From contig CANIBV010000001.1 in assembly GCA_947466005.1 (NCBI GenBank), positions 1 to 59,602 of the forward strand: a stretch of 59,602 nucleotides of DNA, in the 5' to 3' direction. The number at the start of each line of letters is the position of its first letter. Positions within the stretch are counted from its first letter, which is position 1. The position numbers were made by a program, and so were the translations under genes. Below the pieces are notes generated by a model. It was not told the origin of the DNA. It searched no databases and worked only from the letters and a program-made list of their open reading frames with translations. Below, piece by piece: positions 33,752 through 43,276 of the stretch. The DNA is from Spartobacteria bacterium (lineage in GTDB: Bacteria > Verrucomicrobiota > Verrucomicrobiia > Chthoniobacterales > UBA6821).

Positions 33752-33779
33752 TTTCCCGCTTCTCGGCTCCCCCCTCACG

Positions 33780-34868
33780 ATGAGTATGAATTCAGATTCG
33801 ACACTTCCCAGCCACGTCGATGAGTACCTCGACCTTGGTAAGCAGGCTGAGGCTTCGGATATCCACCTGAGCGTCTCCAGTCCCCCTACCTGCCGACGCT
33901 ACGGAACGCTTCTTCCGATGTGGGAGAATGCCCCCCCGCTCACGGCTGAAAACACAGAGTCACTCGTCCGAGGATTCCTGGATGAGCACCAGTTGGCACG
34001 GCTTCAGGAGATTGGTGATGTCGACTTCGCCTACAACAACGCCAACGGACGCTACCGCACCAGTGTTGTCCGCCAGCGTCTCGGCTACGACCTTGCCTTC
34101 CGCATCATCAGCAGCACTCTCCGTACACTCGATGAACTCGGAATGCCCAAGCAACTGAAGCTGCTCACTCAGTATAACAACGGCCTAGTTCTGGTGACCG
34201 GCCCCATGGGCAGTGGCAAGACCACAACCCTTGCGGCACTAGTGCAGGAGATCAATCTCCATCGTGGTGACCATATCATCACCCTAGAGGAGCCAATCGA
34301 ATACATCATCCCTTCGGCCAGTTGCCAGGTCACGCAGCGCGAGGTCCACACACATACCAAATCATTCGCGGCGGCACTCCGTGGAGCCCTCCGTGAAGAC
34401 CCAGATGTCATCATGGTGGGTGAGATGCGTGATCTGGAGACCATTCAGCTGGCTATCTCGGCCTCCGAGACCGGCCACTTGGTTCTCGGGACCCTCCACA
34501 CCAGTAATGCGCCCCGCACACTCGACCGACTGCTCGACGTCTTTCCAGCCGACCAGCGCGACCAGATCCGGATGATGGTCAGCGAATCGCTGCGCGGCAT
34601 CGTCAGCCAGCAACTCATCCCGCGAGCCGACGGTCAGGGCCGCGCCGTGGCGATGGAGATCATGCTGAATTCCCCGGCCATCGGCAACGTGATCCGCGAG
34701 TCGAAAACCTTCATGCTCCCCGGCATCATCCAGACAGGAAAAAAAGCGGGGATGATCCTGATGGATGAGTCCGTGGCAGAGCTTTTCCGCCAAGGAATCA
34801 TCACCGCCGAGGAAGCCCTCTACCGTGCGGAGAACAAGACCGAGATGAAAATCGTCTGCGGCATCTAA
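33780..34868 (+). CDS. PilT-family twitching ATPase, copy 1
   Basis: 362 residues from ATG 33780; the upstream 42 codons overlap the previous gene and are not expected. PilT/PilU retraction ATPase: PAS-like N-terminal domain (about 1-110), Walker A GPMGSGKTTT from 141 (Lys148), the acidic box GEMRDLETIQLA, and LHTSNAPRTLDRLLDVFPADQRDQIR with the PilT histidine box. C-terminal LPGIIQTGKKAGMILMDE matches the PilT AIRNLIRE/GMQxMD-like tail region. It retracts type IV pili. A second PilT follows 11 bases on. Confidence 0.93.
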   Translation: MSMNSDSTLPSHVDEYLDLGKQAEASDIHLSVSSPPTCRRYGTLLPMWENAPPLTAENTESLVRGFLDEHQLARLQEIGDVDFAYNNANGRYRTSVVRQRLGYDLAFRIISSTLRTLDELGMPKQLKLLTQYNNGLVLVTGPMGSGKTTTLAALVQEINLHRGDHIITLEEPIEYIIPSASCQVTQREVHTHTKSFAAALRGALREDPDVIMVGEMRDLETIQLAISASETGHLVLGTLHTSNAPRTLDRLLDVFPADQRDQIRMMVSESLRGIVSQQLIPRADGQGRAVAMEIMLNSPAIGNVIRESKTFMLPGIIQTGKKAGMILMDESVAELFRQGIITAEEALYRAENKTEMKIVCGI

Positions 34869-34879
34869 TTCCAACGACC

Positions 34880-35977
34880 ATGGCATACATCGACGAACTT
34901 TTTCAGGCGCTGATCGAAAACGGCGCTTCCGACCTTCACCTGGCCGAGGGACAACCCGCCAAGATCCGTCGCCACGGCGAGATCGTTCCGATCTGGGCTG
35001 ACTCACCCGCCCTCACCCGCGAGCAGATGGCCTACATGCTCAGCGAGATCTGCACCCCTGAAAAATGGCAGAAATACGAGGAATGCGGCGATCTCGACTT
35101 CGCCTACCAGATGGATCAGAACAGCCGTTTCCGCTGCAACTACCTCAAGCAAGCGCACGGCTACGGAGCGGTTTTTCGCATCATCCCCACCAAAATCCTG
35201 ACCCTCGAGCAGCTCCATGTTCCCGAAGTGATCAAGGAATTCGGCGACATGCGCGGCGGCATCGTACTGGTCACCGGCCCCACGGGATCCGGAAAGAGCA
35301 CGACCCTGGCCGCACTGATCGACTACATCAACACGAACTACGGCCGCCACATCGTCACGATTGAGGAACCGATCGAGTTCGTGCATCGGAATAAGAAGAG
35401 CATCATCACCCAGCGGGAGGTTCCTGAGCATGCACCGACCTTTGCGGCAGGTCTGAAAGCAGCGCTCCGTGAGGATGCGGACATCGTTCTCGTCGGTGAG
35501 ATGCGTGACCTTGAGACCATCTCACTGGCCCTAACGGCAGCGGAAACAGGCCTCCTGGTCTTCGGAACCCTCCACACCAATAACGCCCGCAAGACGGTCG
35601 ACCGCATGATCGATGCCTTTCCGGCCGACCAGCAATCCCAGGTCCGCACCATGCTTGCATCGTCGCTCCGGGGTGTCGTGGCCCAGCTCCTCTTCAAGAA
35701 AGCCGATGGCAAGGGGCGGGTCGCCATCAACGAGATCCTGAAGGTGAATCCGGCCGTCTCCGCGATCATCCGCGAGGGCGCCACCCAGAAGCTTCAGGAT
35801 GTCATCGTGGCCGGCAAGTCCGAGGGGATGCAGTTCATGGATGACGCCATCTGGGAGAGGATGCTTGATGGCACCATCAGCCCCCACGAGGCCTACATGA
35901 AGGCCATCGACAAGAAACGCTTCCAAGCAGCGCTTCCACCTGAAGAGGCTGATCTCGCCAATGCCTCCGGAGCATAG
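34880..35977 (+). CDS. PilT-family twitching ATPase, copy 2
   Basis: 365 residues. Walker A GPTGSGKSTTLAAL begins at residue 133 (Lys140), with GEMRDLETISLALTAAETG, LHTNNARKTVDRMIDAFPADQQSQVRTML and the C-terminal EGMQFMDDAIWERM. Compared with copy 1 it is closer to classical PilT in the N-terminal part (GASDLHLAEGQPAKIRRHGEI). The two could work as PilT and PilU, as in Pseudomonas. coaX follows two bases after the stop. Confidence 0.94.
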   Translation: MAYIDELFQALIENGASDLHLAEGQPAKIRRHGEIVPIWADSPALTREQMAYMLSEICTPEKWQKYEECGDLDFAYQMDQNSRFRCNYLKQAHGYGAVFRIIPTKILTLEQLHVPEVIKEFGDMRGGIVLVTGPTGSGKSTTLAALIDYINTNYGRHIVTIEEPIEFVHRNKKSIITQREVPEHAPTFAAGLKAALREDADIVLVGEMRDLETISLALTAAETGLLVFGTLHTNNARKTVDRMIDAFPADQQSQVRTMLASSLRGVVAQLLFKKADGKGRVAINEILKVNPAVSAIIREGATQKLQDVIVAGKSEGMQFMDDAIWERMLDGTISPHEAYMKAIDKKRFQAALPPEEADLANASGA

Positions 35978-35979
35978 CA

Positions 35980-36747
35980 TTGAAGCCATCGAGAATAATC
36001 AGGAAGAGTGGCGGTATCTTGCTGATTGATGTCAGTAACTCCTTCACCAAGATCGCCATTGCCCGCAATGGAGTGATTGGGCGGGTCAAGAAGGTTCCTA
36101 CAGGCGATCTTGCAGCATCGAAGCTCCCGAAGGGCAACGTACAGTTGGCGATCATTTCCTCGGTCGTTCCCAAGGCCAGCGTCATCCTGGCCGAGTCTCT
36201 TACCTGCCCCCACCTTTGGGTTGATCACAGAGTGCCGGGCGGAGTTCCCGTCAGTTATCCCAAGCCTGCCTCCATCGGCGCGGATCGCCTTGCCAATGCT
36301 GTTGCTGCCGCCAGTATTAGAAAACTCCCGGCCATCGTCATTGATTTTGGAACGGCGGTGACCTTCGATATCATCGATGCCAAAGGATGCTACCTCGGGG
36401 GAATCATCGCACCGGGACTTCCCACCGCCGCGAGTGCCCTGCATGAACGGACAGCTCTGCTCCCCCTGACCCGGGTCAGGAAGATCCACTCCATCGTCGG
36501 CAAGAGTACCCGGGAGGCAATCCAGATCGGCCTTCTGCTCGGAGCCGTAGGTCTCGCCCGTGAGGTAGTGAACCGGATCACCAAGGAGACCTTTAAGGGG
36601 AAGAAACCTTACGTCATCGCTACTGGTGGAGATTCCGATCTGGTGGCGCGGCTTGCGACCCAAGAGGGAGGAGCCAAGATCATCGATCGTGTCGATCCCC
36701 TCCTGACACTTCGAGGCCTCCTCGTGATTGCGGAAAAAAACACCTGA
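35980..36747 (+). CDS. coaX: Type III pantothenate kinase
   Basis: First step of CoA synthesis; ASKHA-fold enzyme with no feedback inhibition by CoA. 255 residues from a TTG start at 35980, two bases after pilT copy 2. GILLIDVSNSFTKIA, PVSYPKPASIGADRLANAV, AIVIDFGTAVTFDII and GGIIAPGLPTAASAL are the diagnostic motifs. The family usually begins at the LLIDxGN segment, so a start near 36018 (TTG) with AGGAAG upstream is possible. The Gly of IDxGN is Ser here (IDVSNS). Confidence 0.9.
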   Translation: MKPSRIIRKSGGILLIDVSNSFTKIAIARNGVIGRVKKVPTGDLAASKLPKGNVQLAIISSVVPKASVILAESLTCPHLWVDHRVPGGVPVSYPKPASIGADRLANAVAAASIRKLPAIVIDFGTAVTFDIIDAKGCYLGGIIAPGLPTAASALHERTALLPLTRVRKIHSIVGKSTREAIQIGLLLGAVGLAREVVNRITKETFKGKKPYVIATGGDSDLVARLATQEGGAKIIDRVDPLLTLRGLLVIAEKNT

Positions 36748-36807
36748 AAAGGCTTTTTCAGACCGAGGGCTCTTGCCCGTCAGGGAGCCCGATCGTAAAC
36801 TCTACGG

Positions 36808-39800
36808 ATGGCTCACACTCCTTTCGTTCACCTCCATGTCCATAGCGAGTATTCGCTGCTGGATGGAGCGATCCGAATGGAGCAGTTGGTCAAGAAGGCG
36901 GCCTCCCTTGAGATGCCGGCCATCGCTCTGACCGACCACGGCAATCTCTTCGGGGCGGTTGAGTTCTATCAGGCGGCAGAGCAGGTAAAGATAAAGCCTA
37001 TCCTCGGCTGCGAGATCTACGTTGCTCCCGGGTCGATGCATGACAAGAAGACAACCAACGGGGGCAAGGATGCGGCCTTTCATATGACCCTGCTTGCAGC
37101 GAATGACGCCGGCTACCGCAACTTGGTGAAGCTCAGCACCGCAGCACACCTCGACGGCTTCTACTACAAGCCCCGGGTCGACAGGGAGTTGCTCGCCAAG
37201 CACAGCGAGGGACTGATCGCCCTGAGCGGATGCCTTAAGGGGGAGGTCAACATGGCCCTCAGCGGAGGACAGGAGGCCAAGGCGATCGAAACGGCTGCAG
37301 CCTACCGGGACGTCTTCGGACGGGAGAATTTCTTTATCGAACTGAGCGACCACGGCATCGAGCAGCAGCGCCGGAACCGGGGAGGACTCATCCACATCGC
37401 CCGTGACCTCGAACTGGGACTCGTCGCCACCAACGACGTGCACTTCCTAGAACGCTCCCACCACGAGGCCCACGATGTCATGATCTGCATCGGCACGGGC
37501 GCCATGACCCATGACGAGAAGAGGATGCGCTATGTTCCTGAACTCTACTTTAAGAGCGGCGAAGAGATGGCTGCTCTCTTCGCCGATCGCCCCGACGCGA
37601 TAACCAACACCCTGGCGATCGCCGAACGCTGCCATGCCAAGCTGGAGTTTGGACAATCAAAATATCCCGACTATCTCCCTCCAGAGGGAAAGACCCGCGA
37701 GGGGTATCTCCGTGAACTTTGCGAGGAGGGTGTCCACAGCCGCTACGGCGAGAGGGCACTGACCGATCCGGAGATCAGCAAGCGATTCGAGTATGAACTC
37801 TCCGTCCTCTACAAGACGGGATTCACCAGCTACTTCTTGATCGTCTGGGACTTCATCAACTACGCCAAGAGCAAGGGCATACCCGTCGGACCGGGCCGTG
37901 GCTCGGCCGCCGGATCCCTCATCGCCTATGTCCTCGGGATCACGGATCTCGACCCGCTGCTCTACGGACTCCTTTTCGAGCGCTTCCTGAACCCCGATCG
38001 TATCAGCCCTCCAGATATCGATGTTGATTTCTGCCAGAACCGCCGTGGCGAGGTGATCGAGTATGTTCGTGAAAAGTACGGCAAGATGGCCGTTTCACAA
38101 ATCATCACCTTTGGCACCCTGGGTGCGAAGAGTGTCATCCGCGATGTCGGCCGTGCGCTCGGCTGGAGCTACGGTGATGCAGACAGGATCTCCCGGATGA
38201 TCCCCAACGAGCTTGATATCACGCTCAACGGATACGAGAAGAAGGGCGAGAAGAAACAGGGGGCGATCGACAAGAATCCCGAGCTGAAGAAGGCCGTCGA
38301 GGAGGAGCCTTCCACCGCGCAGCTATGGGGGTACGCCACCATTCTTGAGGGACTCTCCCGCAACAGCGGCGTTCATGCCGCAGGTGTCGTCATCGCCGAC
38401 CGCGACCTCTCCGAGTACATCCCGCTCACCCGGGCCAACGATGGCAACATCGTCAGCCAGTACTCCATGGCTCCCCTCACCGATCTGGGGCTGCTCAAGA
38501 TGGACTTCCTGGGCCTCAAGACCCTCACCGTCATCGACGATGCCGTGAAGCTTATCCACCGACACACGCCGGGCTTTGATGTTTCCAAGCTCCCGATGGA
38601 TGACCAGGCCACCTTTGATCTCCTCAACAGGGGGGAGTCGATCGGCGTCTTCCAACTTGAGTCGGGTGGTATGGTCTCCACAGCCAAGCGCTTCCAGATC
38701 GAGCACTTCACCGACATCATTGCGCTCATCGCCCTGTACCGACCCGGCCCGATGCAGTTCATCGACGACTACATCGAGCGTAAGAAGGGCCGCAAGAAGA
38801 TTGAGTACGCCCATCCCCTGCTCGAGAAGATCTGCTCCGAAACCTACGGCATCATTGTCTATCAGGAGCAGGTGCAACAGGCAGCCAGTGCGCTGGCGGG
38901 CTATACGCTCGGTCAGGCTGACCTCCTCCGCCGCGCCATGGGTAAGAAGGACACGGAGAAGATGGCCAAGGAGCGCGAGGTCTTCGTCGAAGGTTGCGCC
39001 CGGGTGAATCAGATCCCGCCCAAGCAGGCCAACGCCATCTTCGACTTCTTGGAGAAGTTCGCGCAGTACGGCTTCAACAAAAGCCATAGCGCCGCCTACG
39101 GACTCCTCTCCTACCAGACGGCCTACCTGAAGGCGAACCACCCCGTGGAGTTCATGGCCGGACTGCTCGGCAACGAAGTAAACAACACCGACAAGATAGC
39201 GACCTTTGTCACAGAGTGCGGTCGCATGGGAATCACTATCCTGCCCCCGGATGTGAACCGGAGCGCCCTCACCTTCCTCCCCGAGGAGCTTCCGGGCGGA
39301 CGGGCGATCCGATTCGGTCTTGCCGCCATCAAGAATGTCGGCGAGGCGGCGATGGAGACCGCCGTGGCGGATCGTGCGGCCAACGGCCTTTTCAAATCAC
39401 TCGAAGATTTCTGCTCCCGCCTCGATTCCCGCACGGTGAACAAGAAAATCCTAGAGAGTCTCGTGAAGGCCGGTGCCTTCGACTGGGAGGGGCGTCACCG
39501 AGCCGAACTCTTTGCGGCAATCGAGGGTGCCATGGGTGCCGCTGCGTCCGTCCAGAAGGACAGGGCTAGCGGACAGGTCTCGCTCTTCGACTCCTTTGCC
39601 GACCTAGCACCAGCACCCGCCGCCTCCTCGACCGGTTCCGATTCATCCGTAGAGCGCTGGACTCGTGCCGAGCAACTCGGCCACGAGAAGGAACTGCTTG
39701 GATTCTACGTGACCGGCCACCCGCTGGATGACTATCGCGGGAATCTGGAATCGGGATCCTACGGCTCCACAGCCGAAGCTCTTCTGATGACTGAGGCGGG

Positions 39801-40278
39801 AAGTGTGCGCCTTGCAGGCTTACTTGCCACCGTGGAGAAGAAATTCACCAAGAAAGATGGACGTCCGTTCGGCGTGATGACACTGGAGGATGACTCCGGC
39901 ACCCTCGAGATGACGGCCTGGGATGAAACCTTCAGCAAGCATGAGCTGATCCTCAAGCCCGGCAGCGTGATCTCCTGCAACGTCAAGGTGGTCCCGCGTG
40001 ACGGCTCCATCCGCGCGACCGGAAGCGACTTCAAGGAACTCACTCCGAAGCCCTCCAAGAAGCCCCTCCGTCTGCGGATTGACCGGACACGCATGATCAT
40101 CGACGACCTGCATGCCATCAGCGCAGGAATCAAGAAGCACGCCGGAAAAAGGAGACTGATCCTGGAAGTCCTCACCCACACAGGAACAGTCTTCCCACTT
40201 CAACTGGGAGAGGACTTCCTGATCGGTGACGAGATGGCGCTGCGGGCCGAACTGGCGCCTTGGCTCGCTAAAAGTTAG
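36808..40278 (+). CDS. dnaE: DNA polymerase III alpha subunit
   Basis: The replicative polymerase of 1156 residues, normal for DnaE1. An N-terminal PHP domain begins HLHVHSEYSLLDGA. The polymerase carboxylates are in PDIDVDF (Asp403, Asp405) and LKMDFLG (Asp566). PGRGSAAGSLIAYVLG, the helix-hairpin-helix region and a C-terminal OB domain (about 975-1060) are all in place. It sits 60 bases after coaX, the last rightward gene before a 377-base gap. Confidence 0.97.
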   Translation: MAHTPFVHLHVHSEYSLLDGAIRMEQLVKKAASLEMPAIALTDHGNLFGAVEFYQAAEQVKIKPILGCEIYVAPGSMHDKKTTNGGKDAAFHMTLLAANDAGYRNLVKLSTAAHLDGFYYKPRVDRELLAKHSEGLIALSGCLKGEVNMALSGGQEAKAIETAAAYRDVFGRENFFIELSDHGIEQQRRNRGGLIHIARDLELGLVATNDVHFLERSHHEAHDVMICIGTGAMTHDEKRMRYVPELYFKSGEEMAALFADRPDAITNTLAIAERCHAKLEFGQSKYPDYLPPEGKTREGYLRELCEEGVHSRYGERALTDPEISKRFEYELSVLYKTGFTSYFLIVWDFINYAKSKGIPVGPGRGSAAGSLIAYVLGITDLDPLLYGLLFERFLNPDRISPPDIDVDFCQNRRGEVIEYVREKYGKMAVSQIITFGTLGAKSVIRDVGRALGWSYGDADRISRMIPNELDITLNGYEKKGEKKQGAIDKNPELKKAVEEEPSTAQLWGYATILEGLSRNSGVHAAGVVIADRDLSEYIPLTRANDGNIVSQYSMAPLTDLGLLKMDFLGLKTLTVIDDAVKLIHRHTPGFDVSKLPMDDQATFDLLNRGESIGVFQLESGGMVSTAKRFQIEHFTDIIALIALYRPGPMQFIDDYIERKKGRKKIEYAHPLLEKICSETYGIIVYQEQVQQAASALAGYTLGQADLLRRAMGKKDTEKMAKEREVFVEGCARVNQIPPKQANAIFDFLEKFAQYGFNKSHSAAYGLLSYQTAYLKANHPVEFMAGLLGNEVNNTDKIATFVTECGRMGITILPPDVNRSALTFLPEELPGGRAIRFGLAAIKNVGEAAMETAVADRAANGLFKSLEDFCSRLDSRTVNKKILESLVKAGAFDWEGRHRAELFAAIEGAMGAAASVQKDRASGQVSLFDSFADLAPAPAASSTGSDSSVERWTRAEQLGHEKELLGFYVTGHPLDDYRGNLESGSYGSTAEALLMTEAGSVRLAGLLATVEKKFTKKDGRPFGVMTLEDDSGTLEMTAWDETFSKHELILKPGSVISCNVKVVPRDGSIRATGSDFKELTPKPSKKPLRLRIDRTRMIIDDLHAISAGIKKHAGKRRLILEVLTHTGTVFPLQLGEDFLIGDEMALRAELAPWLAKS

Positions 40279-40655
40279 CGGCTTGGGATTCCGGAGTCAC
40301 GCGGTGTCCCCGGCGGTGCGTCAACTTCCAAGCCATCGTGTAACTCATTCCGGTTCATACCGGAAGAAAGCTCATGACGGACTTGCCTAGATTTCTTCGC
40401 CGACTGGCCCTTAACGTCCAGGGCGCTTGTTGGAGGTCTGTTTCATGGGATGGATCTTGTGGGAGGGCCAATAATCAAACTCTTCCAGTTAATTCAATGT
40501 GCTAGAAGTTTTTGATAAAGCAACTGGAGTTGCAGACTTTCAAGCCGTTACTGAAGGGGTATGTGGTGTGCTACTGCAACTCTAGTAGAAAACGGCAATC
40601 CGTTGATATCCGGAGCCTTCACAAGCGATCACCTTCCTGTTTAAGATGTTCTCAT
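40279..40655. other. 377-base gap between dnaE and gpmA with two inverted repeats
   Basis: There is no convincing gene here. TTCCGGT-TCAT-ACCGGAA (40348-40365) is a perfect 7-bp hairpin with a 4-base loop; no T-run follows, so termination after dnaE is uncertain. CTGGAGTTGCAG (40524-40535) pairs with CTGCAACTCTAG (40574-40585), 11 of 12, and could fold in the gpmA leader. An in-frame extension of gpmA from 40512 is possible but has no conserved content. A promoter is not clear. Confidence 0.5.
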
Positions 40656-41405
40656 ATGCACAAATTGGTCCTCATTCGTCATGGTGAAAGCACTTGGAAT
40701 CAAGAAAACCGTTTCACCGGCTGGAATGATGTTGATCTGAATGAAAAAGGCCTTCGTGAGGCCAAGGCCGGCGGTGAACTCCTGAAGAAGGAGGGCTACA
40801 GCTTCGATCGTTCGTTTGTGTCGGTGCTCAAGCGCGCGCTTCGTACCAACTGGATGATCCTGGATGAGCTTGACGAGCTCTGGATTCCAATCGAGCGCTC
40901 ATGGCGTCTCAATGAGCGCCATTACGGCTCCCTGCAGGGCCTTAACAAGGGAGAGACGGCCGCCAAGTTCGGCGACGATCAGGTCCTGATCTGGCGCCGC
41001 AGCTACGACGTGCCTCCTCCTGCGCTCGAGAAGAGCGACGAGCGTTTCCCCGGACACGATCGCCGCTATAAGGATGTTCCCGAAGCTGATCTTCCTCTCA
41101 CCGAGTGCCTGAAGGATACCGTTGACCGCGTCCTGCCTTATTGGCACAGCGAGATCGCTCCCGCCGTGAAGCGCGGTGAGAAGGTTCTGGTTACCGCACA
41201 CGGCAACACGCTCCGCGCCATGGTGAAGTACTTCGACAACCTCAGCGAGGAAGAGGTGCTGGCACTGAACATTCCCACGGGCATCCCCCTGGTTTACGAG
41301 TTGGATGACGATCTGAAGCCGATCCGCCATTACTATCTGGGCGATCAGGAAGCGATCGCTGCTGCTGCTGCTGCCGTTGCCTCCCAAGGCAAGGCACAGA
41401 AATAG
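40656..41405 (+). CDS. gpmA: 2,3-bisphosphoglycerate-dependent phosphoglycerate mutase
   Basis: Interconverts 3- and 2-phosphoglycerate in glycolysis. 249 residues from ATG 40656. The phospho-histidine motif LVLIRHGESTWN (His9) and FTGWNDVDLNEKG are at the N-terminus; RHYGSLQGLNKGETA, SYDVPPP and VTAHGNTLRAMVKYFDNLS supply the remaining active-site residues. The C-terminus carries a poly-Ala tail. It begins a four-gene operon with pepF, the histidine kinase and bcp. Confidence 0.96.
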   Translation: MHKLVLIRHGESTWNQENRFTGWNDVDLNEKGLREAKAGGELLKKEGYSFDRSFVSVLKRALRTNWMILDELDELWIPIERSWRLNERHYGSLQGLNKGETAAKFGDDQVLIWRRSYDVPPPALEKSDERFPGHDRRYKDVPEADLPLTECLKDTVDRVLPYWHSEIAPAVKRGEKVLVTAHGNTLRAMVKYFDNLSEEEVLALNIPTGIPLVYELDDDLKPIRHYYLGDQEAIAAAAAAVASQGKAQK

Positions 41406-41410
41406 GATCC

Positions 41411-43276
41411 ATGCTTCGCCAAGACCCTCTTCCACGCATTGCCGATCTTTCGGGAGAAGTGCCTGGATCGACGCTGAAATCCCGCTCCGAAGTCCCCCTT
41501 GGAGATACATGGGATCTCACGCCGATCTTTGGTGATGATGCTTCTTGGGAGGCTGAGCTTTTAACTTTGGCGGCCTGCTATGAGGGAATTTCCTCCTTCA
41601 AGGGAACGCTCGGCAAAGGCCCCCACGAACTGGCAAAGGCGCTGGAGTTCGAGAAATCACTTGACGCCTCCACTGAGCGACTGGCTCAGTACGCTGGTCT
41701 CCGCATTTCAGAGGATAGCTCCAACTCAAAGGCGCTCGACCGCGACGGCCGCCTCTCCTCCCTCTGCGCCAAAATCAGCGAGGCCTGCTCCTGGGTGGCC
41801 CCCGAAATTCAGGAGATTCCTGATGAGATCTTTGATTCATTCCTGGCGGATCCCCTGCTCGCCGAGTGGCTCATCTCACTGCAGCGCCTCCGCAGGCTGA
41901 AGCCCCATATCCTCAGTACCAAGGAGGAGCGTCTACTATCCCTCTCCATGCCCGCGATCGGGGGGCATCACGAAACCTTCTCCCAGTTGACGAATGTCGA
42001 TATGACATTCGGCTCCCTCACCGATGACCGGGGCAAGGTGGTGGAGCTCACCCAGAGCAGTTTTTCCTCCCTGCTCCAGCGCCCGGATCGGGAGGTGAGG
42101 AAGGATGCGTTCCATAAGTTCTACGACGAGTTCACGGCACATCGCTATACTCTGGCCAGTTCCCTCGCCAGTTCCGTGAAAGGCGACGTCTTCCTGGCCA
42201 AGGCACGCAACTATCCTTCGGCCCTAGAATCCTCCCTCTTCCCCGATAATGTCCCGGTTGCCGTCTACGACAGCTTGATTGAGGCCGTCCGCTCACGCCT
42301 CCCCGTCTTGCACCGCTACTATGGACTCCGTCAGAGGGTCTTCAACCTGCCCGATCTGCATGTCTATGACACCTATGCTCCGCTTGTCTCCGCGGTGCAG
42401 AAGGATGTCCCCTTCGACGAGGCGATCGGGATGGTCCTTAAGTCTCTCCATCCTCTTGGGTCGGAGTACACGGAGACTCTGGGGCGTGGACTCAGCCAGG
42501 AGCGCTGGTGTGACCGCTACGAGAACAAGGGAAAGAGGAGCGGTGCCTTCTCCTACGGAACCTATCAGGGGCCTCCGTACATCCTCATGAACTACAAGGC
42601 AGATGTCTTCTCCGACATCTACACTCTTGCCCACGAGGCCGGACACTCGATGCACACTTGGTATGCCCGCAGGACGCAGAGCTTTCAGGACTACCACTAT
42701 CCGATCTTTCTGGCCGAAGTTGCCTCCACCTTCAACGAGATCCTCCTCACCGAACATCTCCTAGCAGAGACCAAGGACCCCGCGATGCGCGCCTACCTGT
42801 TGAACCGCCAGATCGATGATCTTCGCGGCACTCTCTTCAGACAGACCATGTTTGCGGAGTTCGAGAAGCTCACCCACGCCACCGAGGAATCCGGGGCAGC
42901 CCTCACCCTCGAAAGTTTCCGCAAGATGTATCGGGGACTTCTCGATTCCTACTTCGGCACGGGTGTTATCATCGATGATGAACTTGAGTTGGAGTGCTTG
43001 CGCATTCCTCACTTCTACAGCGCATTCTATGTCTACAAGTATGCCACCGGCATCTCTGCGGCGATCACTCTGGCCACCCAGGTGCTTGCGACTGGGGACA
43101 CCGAGCGCTACTTCGGCTTCCTCAAGAGTGGCGGGAGCAAGTTCCCGATTGAGACGCTGGACGAGGCAGGAGTCGATATGCGCTCCCCTCAACCGGTAAA
43201 TGCCGCACTCGATCTCTTCGATCGGCGCGTGACGGAACTCGAGGAACTCCTCTCCACCCCGGGCCAGGCAAACTGA
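41411..43276 (+). CDS. pepF: M3-family oligoendopeptidase (PepF)
   Basis: A cytoplasmic zinc metallopeptidase of 621 residues that degrades oligopeptides. The metal site HEAGH is at 408-412 with the third ligand Glu in the downstream FLAEVASTFNE. GTYQGPPYILMNYKADVFSDIYTLAHEAGHSMH (in parts) and the C-terminal YKYATGISAA are typical of PepF. It starts five bases after gpmA and its stop overlaps the histidine kinase start by one base. Confidence 0.94.
   Translation: MLRQDPLPRIADLSGEVPGSTLKSRSEVPLGDTWDLTPIFGDDASWEAELLTLAACYEGISSFKGTLGKGPHELAKALEFEKSLDASTERLAQYAGLRISEDSSNSKALDRDGRLSSLCAKISEACSWVAPEIQEIPDEIFDSFLADPLLAEWLISLQRLRRLKPHILSTKEERLLSLSMPAIGGHHETFSQLTNVDMTFGSLTDDRGKVVELTQSSFSSLLQRPDREVRKDAFHKFYDEFTAHRYTLASSLASSVKGDVFLAKARNYPSALESSLFPDNVPVAVYDSLIEAVRSRLPVLHRYYGLRQRVFNLPDLHVYDTYAPLVSAVQKDVPFDEAIGMVLKSLHPLGSEYTETLGRGLSQERWCDRYENKGKRSGAFSYGTYQGPPYILMNYKADVFSDIYTLAHEAGHSMHTWYARRTQSFQDYHYPIFLAEVASTFNEILLTEHLLAETKDPAMRAYLLNRQIDDLRGTLFRQTMFAEFEKLTHATEESGAALTLESFRKMYRGLLDSYFGTGVIIDDELELECLRIPHFYSAFYVYKYATGISAAITLATQVLATGDTERYFGFLKSGGSKFPIETLDEAGVDMRSPQPVNAALDLFDRRVTELEELLSTPGQAN

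Noticed and set aside
35893..36663. A 256-codon minus-strand frame over coaX.
   Set aside because: All conserved residues on the other strand belong to CoaX; no motif is visible in this frame.
38323..39141. A 272-codon frame on the minus strand inside dnaE.
   Set aside because: It is antisense to the conserved polymerase core; the composition is that of a complementary frame.
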